Positions 11,271 to 20,268 of a stretch of 64,000 nt of DNA are shown in pieces (the first letter of the stretch is position 1; each line of letters opens with the position of its first letter). The notes below the pieces were generated by a model, which was not told where the DNA came from, searched no databases, and was given only the letters and a program-made list of their open reading frames with translations. This DNA is from Hordeum vulgare subsp. vulgare. Its lineage: Eukaryota > Streptophyta > Magnoliopsida > Poales > Poaceae. The translations under genes were made by a program, and so were the position numbers. Where the stretch lies: NCBI RefSeq assembly GCF_904849725.1, contig NC_058520.1:322845186-322909185 (forward strand), read 5' to 3'.

Positions 11271-11432
11271 TGTTTTGCTCTGCTGCTGTTAGTACCGTTG
11301 CTACTTGCTACTGCTGTTACTACTGTCGCTTGCTACTGCTGTTACTTGCTACTGTTGCTACTTGCTACTGTTGTCACTACTACAGTTCCTTGCCACTGCT
11401 GTTACTCGTTACACTGCTGCTACCTGCTACAA
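11271..11432 (+). repeat. Imperfect CTGCTGTTACT microsatellite in the LTR of D
   Basis: Short units of the form GTTACT, TGCTACT and TGTTGCTACT alternate for about 160 bp. The matching tract in the 3' LTR is at about 19668-19833, with few differences, so the array has been fairly stable since insertion. Open frames predicted across it are low-complexity artefacts. Confidence 0.8.
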
Positions 11433-11869
11433 TTCTGGTTCGCACGACGTTGATGGGAAAAGACAATTTCCATCAACAGGCAACTTCTGGCGCCATTGAT
11501 ACGACAGTTAGGAATAGTCTGCCGTCAACAGATCGTTTCTGACACCGTTGTTATGACCCTACTTTGCTGCTGATACTTTGCTTGCATATACTAATCTTTC
11601 AGGTTTGGTTGAATCTGATACATTCAGCTGCTAATACTCGAGAGTATCCTCTCACCTCCTGCCTGGCGAATCAACAAATTTGGGTCGAATACTCTACCCT
11701 CGAAAACTACCGCGAACCCACGCGCTGATGGGCCATTGCAAGACAATTGCTAATTGTTGAGCAACTGGGAGCAGTTCTGGCTCTGTTGTCGCGAAGGCAT
11801 CAAGCCAGAGACTCGTCAACAACATTCTTCTAGTGTCGTTGCTGGGGACTGCCGTTAGCAGCATTTTTC

Positions 11870-11886
11870 TGGCGCCGTTGCCGGGG
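11870..11886 (+). other. Primer-binding site of element D (tRNA-Asp type)
   Basis: TGGCGCCGTTGCCGGGG is an exact complement of the plant tRNA-Asp 3' end including CCA. It lies nine bases after the LTR end. Confidence 0.9.
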
Positions 11887-12120
11887 AGGTATTGCTATAT
11901 TCTCTGAGTAACTTGGGATTTATATCTGCTGATCACTATGAAGAATCTGAAAGATCCAAAAACAAAAGTGTTGCCCTCAACCACGAGGGGAGTTAAGGAA
12001 CTACCATCTAGCTCTGCACTTGATTCACCTTCAGTTATGAGTAAGTTTGCGACATCACCTCCTGCTAGAAATCTTGATATGTCGCCCGTGCTTGATGATG
12101 CTTATGATGCTACTATGCTT

Positions 12121-12216
12121 GATGCTATGCCTGATACTGCTAGAGATGCTATGCCTGATACTGCTAGAGATGCTATGCCTGATACTGCTAGAGATGCTAT
12201 GCCTAATACTGCTAGA
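12121..12216 (+). repeat. Four 24-bp tandem repeats in gag of D
   Basis: Four consecutive near-identical copies of a 24-bp unit (GATGCTATGCCTGATACTGC plus TAGA) encode DAMPDTAR; degenerate units follow to about 12280. The frame is kept throughout. Confidence 0.9.
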
Positions 12217-13959
12217 GTTGCTATTCTGCCTGATGATACTATGCTTGATACTGCTAGAGATACTACTTTGCCTGATGTGCCACCAGGGGTATTCCTTGAT
12301 GCTCATATTGCTAGAGTTACTGCCAATTCTCGTGATGCTTCAGAAACTGCCGATGCTATTGAGATAGAACCTGCTTTTGCTCCTGCTAGATCTAGCTCTC
12401 CTAGATATGAATTGCCTGATATACGTGAGGGTTACGTTATGGAGGGAGAGATATCTGAGGATTTTCTTGCGTGTAAGGATGCCTATGACGCTGAGAAATT
12501 ACTTCTCAAGTGGAAGGAAAAATCTCTGAAAGCTAGGATGAAATATGACCCGAAGTTTGCCACTTCACCAATCTTTATCACCCATAAGGATTATGAACTC
12601 TCTGTCGATCCTCAGATAATCTCTCTAGTCGAATCTGATCCTTTCCACGCTTATGAGTCTAAGACGGTCATAGCCCATCTTACCAAACTACACGATATAG
12701 CCACCCTTTTCACTAGTGAGGAGAAGATCCACCACTACTATATCCTTAAGCTGTTTCCTTTCTCTCTAAAGGATGACGCTAAAGCCTGGTTCACTTCTCT
12801 TGCTCCTGGATGCGTGAGTAGTCCCCAGGATATCGTCTATTACTTCTGTGAAAAATATTTCCCTGTCCATAAGAAGCAAGCTGCCTTGCAGGAAATATAC
12901 AACTTTGCTCAACTCAAAGAAGAGAGTCTCCCACAAGCTTGGCGGAGGCTCGTCCAGCTATAGAATGCTTTGCCTGATCACCCTCTTAAGAAGAACGAGA
13001 TACTTGATATCTTCTATAACGGACTTATCGATGCTTATAGAGACCATCTTGATAGTTGTGCCGGTTGTGTTTTTAGGGAACGAACTATAGAACAAGCTGA
13101 GATCCTACTGAATAACATCTTGATCAACGATAATGCTTGGACTATTCCCGAACCACCTCCTAAGCCAACTCCGAAGAAAAGAGGTATTCTATTCCTCAGT
13201 CTCGAAGATATGCAAGAAGCCAAGCAATCTATGCAAGAGAAAGGCATTAGATCTGAAGATGTCAAAAATCTACCACCTATCGAAGAGATCCATGATCTCG
13301 ATAACCCGATACAGGTAGTGGAAGTAAATTCTCTGCGTAGGTTTGATGAGAGTGATATTCCTTTTGATAAACCTGCTAGCCTATGCTTTGATGAATTTGA
13401 CAACTTTGTTGCCAAACAACAGAGATTCAATGATTATGTTAGCACACATTTGGAACAAAGTACTCGTATGCTTAGTCATTTAAGTGCTTGTGTAGACAGA
13501 AATGTCAATGATTTGAAGCTCTTGAGTAAACATGCCGCTATGATTACTACTCAGGTAGAACAAGTACTTAAAGCTCAGAATGACTTTCTCAATGAATTAA
13601 ATGACAACTCTGTCAGAGTCATTACTAGAGGAGGCAAAATGACTCAGGGACCTTTGTATCCTGAGGGTCATCCTAAGAGAATTGATCAAGATTCCCAAGG
13701 AATTAATGCAAATGCACCCAGTCATCCTAAGGAGAAGAAGAAGGATGATAGGAACCTGCATGTTAGTTCACCAAATACTGTCACACCTGTAGAACCAAAT
13801 GATATTTCCGCGTCTGATGCAGAAACACAATCTGGTGATGAACATGAACCTGGTGACAACATGGACAGCGATGTTCATAAGAATGCTCAAGCTAGCAATG
13901 ATAAGGATGTGGAGATTGAACCTACGGTTAATCCTGATAACCCACAACCTAAGAGATAC

Positions 13960-14019
13960 GATAAGAATGACTTCACTGCTAGGAAGCATGATAAGAATGA
14001 CTTCACTGCTAGGAAGCAT
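13960..14019 (+). repeat. Perfect 30-bp tandem duplication in the gag spacer of D
   Basis: Positions 13960-13989 and 13990-14019 are identical and encode DKNDFTARKH twice, in frame. The lack of any difference suggests a recent slippage event. Confidence 0.9.
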
Positions 14020-14030
14020 TTCAAAGACCT

Positions 14031-14795
14031 ATGCCCTTTCCTCCTAAGCCATCCAAGAAAAAGGATGATGAGGACTTTGAGAGCTTTATTGAAATGATAA
14101 GACCCGTCTTTCTGCAGATGCAGTTAGTTGATATGCTCAAAATGTCTCCGTATGCCAAGTACATGAAAGATATCGTGACCAATAAACGGAAGATACCAGG
14201 TCTTGAGATCTCCACCATGCTTGCCAATTACACTTTCAAAGGTGGAACTCCTAAGAAACTTGGTGATCCCGGAGTGCCCACTATACCTTGCTCCATTAAA
14301 GGAAACTACGTAAGAACTGCCTTATGTGACCTTGGAGCCGGTGTTAGTGTTATGCCGCTCCCTCTTTATCGTAGGCTTGAACTGGATAAGTTGACACCCA
14401 CTGAAATCTCTCTGCAAATGGCTGACAAATCAATCGCTTTCCTTGTTGGCATTTTCGAGGATGTGCCTGTTGTGGTTGCTAATACCACTATCTTAACAGA
14501 CTTTGTTATCTTGGATATTCCTGAGGATGATGCCATGCGTGTCATCCTCGGAAGACCCTTTTTAAACACTGCAGGGGCTGTTATAGATTGCAACAAAGGC
14601 AATGTCACTTTCCATGTCAACGGTAATGAGCATACCGTGCACTTTCCGAAGAAACGATATCAAGTACATTGCATCAATGCTATCGAAAAAACTTCATCGA
14701 TTCTTATTGGGAGCTTTGAATGCCCTATTCCTCGTGTCAAGATGAAGTATGATTTGCTTGTTAGGGAGATTCATATCCCCATTGAGGTGACTTAG
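14031..14795 (+). CDS. Element D aspartic protease domain (retropepsin-like)
   Basis: The domain is the processing protease of the gag polyprotein. After a spacer (ESFIEMIRPVFLQMQ..., KYMKDIVTNKRKIPG) it shows the active-site region ALCDLGAGVSVMP at about 14320-14355, in which D-L-G-A replaces the textbook D-T/S-G, as is common in Athila-like elements. It also shows the flap-like region, FVILDIPEDD and the conserved end motif VILGRPFLNTAG (about 14548-14583). The frame is open to the stop at 14793-14795. It probably had no start of its own and was reached from gag; it is now one base out of frame with gag. No RT domain follows, so the polyprotein ends at protease. Confidence 0.8.
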   Translation: MPFPPKPSKKKDDEDFESFIEMIRPVFLQMQLVDMLKMSPYAKYMKDIVTNKRKIPGLEISTMLANYTFKGGTPKKLGDPGVPTIPCSIKGNYVRTALCDLGAGVSVMPLPLYRRLELDKLTPTEISLQMADKSIAFLVGIFEDVPVVVANTTILTDFVILDIPEDDAMRVILGRPFLNTAGAVIDCNKGNVTFHVNGNEHTVHFPKKRYQVHCINAIEKTSSILIGSFECPIPRVKMKYDLLVREIHIPIEVT

Positions 14796-14996
14796 TGGAA
14801 AATTCTCCGTTCTCTCTTGCGATTCGAGAAAGTTTTGTCCTAAGGATTTGATCAACCCCATTGACGGATTTCTTTCGATGACCATGAAACGGATGAATCA
14901 AAGAGTCACATTCCTCTGTTTTAAGCTTTCATTTTCTTTTGCTTAGAAGAAAAATATAGGTTTAGTTTAGTTTTTCCTGTTTTTTGTTTTAGCGTC

Positions 14997-15337
14997 CCGG
15001 AGAAAAATACCCCGAAAATAAAAGTTCTCCGATGGTCCTCAAAATCAAGTATGATTTTTTCTGGAATATTTGAAAAATACTAGGACTGAGAGCTGGCCTC
15101 GGGGCCACCCCAGTGGGCCACAAGCCCTGTCACCGCGGCCACCCCCTGGCCACGGCAAGCAAGCTTGTTGGGCCCACAGGGCCCCCCTCCACTCATTCCA
15201 GCTCCCATCCTCTTCTTTTTCCTCCAGAAAAAATTGTTTCACAGCTCAAACCCGTGTTCTTGCTCATTTGGCTGTGATTTTCGATCTCCTTGCTCAAAGA
15301 ATCATTCTCCGAACCGTTTTGGGGAAATTACTCCTTG
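14997..15337 (+). promoter_or_regulatory. Internal LTR-like segment of element D, possible second promoter
   Basis: This stretch resembles the U3/R part of the element's own LTR (10266-10600). Both contain a GGAGAAA...AAAGTTCTC start, a TTTTTCTGGAA.ATTTGAAAAATAC region, then CCAGTGGGCCACAAGCCCTG and CGCGGCCACCCCCTGGCC in the same order and spacing, a GGGCCCAC motif and a later GTTTTGGGG stretch. The similarity is far above chance but the copy is divergent, and the LTR's clear TATA box is not conserved here. It lies between the protease stop and the next ORF and is followed by a good splice donor, so it could be a separate promoter with a leader exon for that ORF. Confidence 0.55.
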
Positions 15338-15578
15338 GTAAGTGACTCCTCCATTGGTCCAATTAGTTTTTGATCTAGTGCTTTATCCTTCGTGTATTCT
15401 TGCTGCCTTGGTGACCCTATTCTTGAGCTTGAAATGTTGATTTTAGCCGGTCCCAAGTAGTTTTAGCGCGTTATACGGTCTCTAGGCACTAGTAGGAGTA
15501 GTTGCTACAAGGTGTGGTTGGTCTTTATTCACTTTTCTCTTGAACTTCAAAATTTTAGCAAAGAGAAATTATGTTCAG
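15338..15578 (+). other. Possible leader intron upstream of ORF3 in element D
   Basis: The donor TTG/GTAAGT is at 15338 and an acceptor, TTATGTTCAG, ends at 15578. The 241-bp stretch between them is T-rich, as plant introns are, and has no reading frame. Splicing would join the LTR-like leader to sequence 120 bp upstream of the ORF3 start. This is predicted from the sequence only. Confidence 0.4.
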
Positions 15579-15639
15579 GAGGAAGTTTCTTGGTGGTTCG
15601 TGAAGTAAGAAGGGTCCCTGTCTTTCTTTTCGGGAGCCC

Positions 15640-16592
15640 GATCCTTATCAACTGAGGGACGCACCGGTACAACCATGTGAATGGCCTTCCGAGGAGTTCA
15701 TGATCGAAGCAGGCTTCAAGGATGAGTTTGATGCACTTGTCCGCAATGCTGGGTTAGAAGAATTCCTCTCAGATAAATGTGAACAGTATGCTATGCTCAC
15801 TGCCTCTTTGGTGCGTAGATTTAAATTTTCAGTTGGCCGTGACTCATGCATACTGTTTGATTTGTATGATAAATCCTATGCCATGGATTTGGAGGATTTC
15901 AATAGGATTTGCAAAATACCCGATGGGGGTAATCTTAAAGATCCTGCTAAATCTTCGGTTAGAGATTTTTCTCTAGTATATCTGTTGGAGAAACTAGAGA
16001 CATCACACAAGCTACCATAGGAAGCATTCATTTCCCTGCCTTGCACTACTTTGCCCTCTTCATAGGTAGGTGCATTAAGGGTAAGGTTGAACATTGTCAC
16101 CTATGCGCATCCGACCTTAGTATCCTTAAGAGCACGGTTACGGGTGACAAAAGCTTCAAGATGGGAGCTATTATAGCAAGGAGGCTGAATAAAAACGCTA
16201 TTGAGGGAGATTTCTTTGGCGGCATCTATGCCACTCGCATAGCAAATTTTCTTGGAGTACCCATCCGCGCAGGAGATCCCCCGCTCCATACAGATTTCCT
16301 TGACCGCGTCGCTTTGACACGCTACCAGTTTCTTGAGAGGGATGATGAATCCCTCCTATACCGATTGATATTTAACCGACAGCGTGTCTTCCATATTACC
16401 CTTCCTGCCCCTGCTTTCTTTGACTTTTAGGTAAAACGGAGATACTACATAACCATAGGAGAGGCAGAGGAGTATGAGAGGGAGGCGACGGCTGCTCGTC
16501 TTCATGGGGCATCTATTCAGGCAGTGGCTGCAGTGCTCCCGTATAACCCCGATTATGATTTTGGATTTCGCCAGGACCGTCCTTGGGAGTAG
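15640..16592 (+). pseudogene. Element D ORF3, ATHILA ORF-1-like protein
   Basis: The frame is open before the ATG at 15700 (...CEWPSEEF MIEAGFKDEFDALV), passes FSVGRDSCILFDLYDKSYAMDLEDFNRICKIP, hits a TAG at 16018-16020, shifts frame, and continues with ALHYFALFIGRCIKGK, LCASDLSILK, FKMGAIIARRLN and FFGGIYATRIANFLG. A second TAG (16428) is followed by in-frame codons to 16592. The order FAxFIxRCI / DLSIL / GxxIARRL / GGIYAT is what I associate with the plant ATHILA ORF-1 family, whose function is unclear. The gene sits where RT and integrase would lie. This copy has two internal stops and a frameshift. Confidence 0.6.
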
Positions 16593-16613
16593 ACCAAGCT
16601 TGGCCAAAAGCCT

Positions 16614-16628
16614 AAGCTTGGGGGAGTA
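16614..16628 (+). other. Internal copy of the polypurine tract in element D
   Basis: AAGCTTGGGGGAGTA matches the true tract before the 3' LTR (AAGCTTGGGGGAGTT at 18523-18537) at 14 of 15 bases. It lies 21 bp past the end of ORF3 and 1.9 kb before the 3' tract. It could be a central priming site or a relic of an ancestral boundary. Confidence 0.75.
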
Positions 16629-18522
16629 CGTGTTCTCACCGACCTTACATTCATGCTTATGCTTTTACTTTGTTCGTCGGTGTTCACACTTTGCCATTGT
16701 ATTATCCGTGCTAGTTTATTTTCGTTTTCTTGTTTTCTTGTTTTGTGTCCTTTTGAGAAAACCCAAAAAGATTTCCCTTTCTTCTTTTGCTTGTTGCGAG
16801 CTTTCCCGTGTAAACAATTTTATTTTTCTTTGGGTCAAGGTAGAAGATATTGGTTACAATGTTTAGTGGCTCTTGCATGCATACCTGTTTAGCTTTCAAA
16901 GAGCCATATTACTTTGTCTTCTCCTTTATGTTTGCCTGCAGATTTAGCTTAGTCCAATGCAAGAGCACTCTTATTATTGTTCACATCGTTCAATCATGCA
17001 AGTGAAAGGCAATAATGATGATATATGATGAAGTGACTGAGACTGGAAAAGCTGGTATGAACTCTATCTATTTTGTTTTTGTAAATATGACTAGCTTGTC
17101 ATCCCAGATTCAACTTTGTTGTGAGAGAACCATGTTTGAAATGACAACTTAGAGATCATAGTTTCTGATTCCATGCTTATTTAGCTAGGAGCTTATAATG
17201 GTTTGTCTTGAATGCCAACATAGATTTTGAGATGACTATGATGTAGTATGATAGGATGGTATTCTCCTTTGAATGATTCAAGTGGCTTGACTTGGCGCAT
17301 GTTCATGCATGTAGTTGAAACAAAATCAACATAGCCTCTATGATGTTCGTTTTCATGGTGATTTATATCATGTTCATGCTTGCACTCCATGTTAGTCAAA
17401 CTCATTGCATCTTGATGACTGTTGTTGCTCTCTAGTTGGTCGCTTCCCAGTATTTTGCTAGCCTTCGTTTGTACTAAGCGGAATACTGCTTGTGCATCCA
17501 CTTCCATAAACCCAAAAGTTTTTCCATGAGAGTCCACCATACCTACCTATATGCGGTATTTACCTGCCGTTCCAAGTAAATTTGCATGTGCCATTCTCTA
17601 AACCTTCAAGAAATAATCTGTTTTGCATGCCCGAACCGCTCATGTGGTGACAGGGGGTTATTGGTATCTTCCATGTTAGGCGTGTTATCCTCGACATGTG
17701 TTTATTCACTGTCATTCACGAGAAAGGGGCCGGTAATTGGAATTCCCAGTTCCACGCTTAAATCGAAAACATAACTGTAAAACAAGAGTCCCCCCGGATT
17801 GATGTTAGTATGGACGTTACCCGAGGATTCGGCTAACCGTGGAGTGTGATTGATTGGTGGTGGGGGAGTTAAAACTTTACTTTTCTGTTTGGGAACCGCC
17901 TATAGCATGAGTAGCGTGGAAGATATTGAGAACTCTTGGTCATTGCGTTGACAATGAAAGCATGCCACCCAAAATTATTATCTCTGTTTTCAAAGCTTGA
18001 GCTCTGGTACCTCTGCAAATCAATGCTTCCCTCTGCGGAGGGCCTGTCTATTTATTTTCCTGCTGAGTCATCCTCTTCTTATATAAGCACCAATTAGAGA
18101 GCACCTCTGTCATTTTTATGCTTTGCTTTTGATTGATATTGAGTATGACTATGACTGGATCTTGGTTGCTATGAATTACAATGTTTAGTCAGCCCTTGAT
18201 CTTTGAAAGTGCTGTGCATTTATGTTTTGCGGTCTCAAAAAGAACTAGCGAGATACCACCTATTCATATTGCTTCATGCCTGTTTTGATTGAATTGTTGG
18301 TATCTGAAACTCTTATTATTTTCTCGCTAGCTGATTATGCCATTGATATTAGTTTACCGTGAGACCTTTGTGTCACTTGCTTATGTTGTTAACTTGTGAT
18401 CTAGCTGAAATTCTAGTTATGAGTTAGACATAGTTGCAACAACAAGATTAAACAGAGTTTGTCAAAGTTTTTCTTTCTCTTTCAGTTTGTCAACTGAGTT
18501 GCTTGAGGACAAGCAAGGTTTT
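16629..18522 (+). other. 3' noncoding region of element D
   Basis: About 1.9 kb with no credible reading frame. It contains a block at 17536-17590 (CTACCTATATGCGGTATTT and TTCCAAGTAAATTTGCA) that is also found, inverted with its element, in B at about 5028-5095. No gene is seen. Confidence 0.7.
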
Positions 18523-18536
18523 AAGCTTGGGGGAGT
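18523..18536 (+). other. Polypurine tract of element D
   Basis: AAGCTTGGGGGAGT abuts the 3' LTR, the normal place for plus-strand priming. Confidence 0.85.
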
Positions 18537-20263
18537 TGATACGTCTCCATCGTATCTACTTTTCCAAACTCTTTTGCCCTTGTTTTGGACTCTAATTTGC
18601 ATGATTTGAATGGAACTAACCCGGACTGACGCTGTTTTCAGCAGAATTGCCATGGTGTTGTTTTTGTGGAGAAATGAAAGTTCTCGGAACGTCCTGAAAA
18701 TTTATGGAGAATTTTTCTAGAAAATATGAAAAACACCTGCACATAGATCCACCGGAGGGGATGGGCCAGTGGGCCACAAGCCCTGTTGCCGCGACCACCC
18801 CCTGGCCGCGACAACCAAGCTTGTGGGGACCACGTGGCTCTGCCGCCCCCAAACTCAGCTCTATAAATTCACTTTCGCCCAGAAAAAAATCAGAAGAGAA
18901 GATTTCGTCGCGTTTGCGATACGGAGGCGCCACCACATCCTGTTCTTCATCTGGAGGACAAATCTGGAGTCCGTTTTGGGCTCCGGAGAGGGGAAATCGT
19001 CACCATCGTCATCATCAACCTTCTTCCCTCTCCAATTCCATGAAGCTCTTCATCGTTCGTGAGTAATCTATTCGTAGGCTCGCTGGGCGGTGATGAGTAG
19101 GATGAGATCTATCATGTAATCGAGTTAGTTTTGACGGGGATTGATCCCTAGTATCCACTATGTTCTGAGATTGATGTTGCTACTACTTTGCCATGCTTAA
19201 TGCTTGTCACTAGGGCGTGAGTGCCATGATTTCAGATGGGAAATTATTATGTTGTCACCAATATATGTGTGTTTTAGATCCGATCTTGCAAGTTGTAGTT
19301 ACCTACTATGTGTTATGACCCGGCAACCCCGGAGTGACAATAACCGGAACTACTCCCGGTGATGACCATAGTTTGAGGAGTTCATGTGTTCACCAAGTGC
19401 TAATGCGTTGTTCCGGTTCTTTATTAAAAGGAGAACCTTAATATCCTGTAGTATCCTTTTGGACCCCGCTGCCACGGGAGGGATGGACAATAAATGTCAT
19501 GAAAGTTCTTTTCCCTAAGCACGTATGACTATACACGGAATGCATGCCTATATCACATTGACGAACGGGAGCTAGCCACATATCTCTCCGTGTTATAACT
19601 CTTGCATGATGAATATCATCCAAACAAATCACCGACCCATTGCCTACGAGTTTGTCCCACTGCTGCTGTTACTTGTGTTGCTCTGCTGCTGTTACTACTG
19701 TTGCTACTTGCTACTTCTGTTACTACTGTCGCTTGCTACTGCTGTTACTTGCTACTGTTGCTACTTGCTACTGTTGTCACTACTACAGTTCCTTGCCACT
19801 GCTGTTACTCGTTACACTGCTGATACCTGCTACAATTCTAGTTCACACGACGCTGACGGGAAAAGACAATTTCCATTAACAGGCAACTTCTGGCGTCATT
19901 GATACGACAGTTAGGAATAGTCTGCCGTCAATAGATCGTTTCTGACACCGTTGTTATGATCCTACTTTGTTGCTGATACTTTGCTTGCATATACTAATCT
20001 TTCAGGTGTGGTTGAATCTGATACATTGAGCTGCTAATACTCGAGAGTATCCTCTCACCTCCTGCCTGGCGAATCAACAAATTTGGGTCGAATACTCTAC
20101 CCTCGAAAACTGCCGCGAACCCACGCGCTGGTGGGCTATTGCAAGACAATTGCTAATTGTTGAGCAACTGGGAGCAGTTCTTGCTCTGTTGTCGCGAAGG
20201 CATCAAGCCAGGGACTCGTCAACAACATTCTTCTAGTGTCGTTGCTGGGGACTGCCGTTAGCA
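18537..20263 (+). repeat. 3' LTR of element D
   Basis: 1727 bp, the same length as the 5' LTR, beginning TGATACGTCTCC and ending GCCGTTAGCA. The TSD GTATT follows at 20264-20268, and after it the transposase reading frame of element C resumes. Confidence 0.95.
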
Positions 20264-20268
20264 GTATT

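Larger units (their letters stand above)
10134..11860 (+). repeat. 5' LTR of element D
   Basis: Begins TGATACGTCTCC and ends GCCGTTAGCA. A TATA box lies at 10458-10464 and a GTTACT/GCTACT microsatellite-like tract at 11271-11432. The sequence is nearly identical to 18537-20263. Confidence 0.95.
11938..14030 (+). pseudogene. Element D gag polyprotein with spacer
   Basis: The ATG at 11938 follows the primer site by about 50 bp. The N-terminal region (residues about 60-115) has a tandem D-A-M-P-D-T-A-R repeat. The retrotransposon gag domain follows (about residues 190-341), including the conserved stretch ILKLFPFSLKDDAKAWFTSL and the C-terminal part EEIYNFAQLKEES-like. A TAG at 12961-12963 stops the frame; it then reopens in the same frame with NALPDHPLKKNEILDIFYNGL, the normal continuation of this domain. 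The spacer runs to about 14030, where a one-base frame change leads into the protease. No CCHC zinc knuckle is visible. The stop and frameshift make this copy defective unless suppressed. Confidence 0.8.
10134..20263 (+). mobile_element. Element D: complete RT-less gypsy (Athila-like) LTR element, plus strand
   Basis: Two LTRs of 1727 bp each (10134-11860 and 18537-20263) flank an internal domain with a tRNA-Asp primer site (11870-11886) and a polypurine tract (18523-18536). The 5-bp duplication GTATT is perfect (10129-10133 and 20264-20268). It encodes gag, protease and an ATHILA-ORF1-like protein but no reverse transcriptase, RNase H or integrase. By eye the LTRs differ at about 64 positions (3.6-3.7 percent). 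At the commonly used grass rate of 1.3e-8 per site per year this suggests insertion about 1.4 million years ago. It splits the transposase gene of element C. Confidence 0.95.

Noticed and set aside
11211..11542. Frames coding for Leu/Cys/Tyr-rich peptides in the LTR of D (and again at 19602-19902)
   Set aside because: Low-complexity translation of the GTTACT/GCTACT microsatellite tract.
12047..12367. Leucine-rich frame and its antisense serine/isoleucine-rich frame
   Set aside because: Shadows of the gag repeat that encodes DAMPDTAR.
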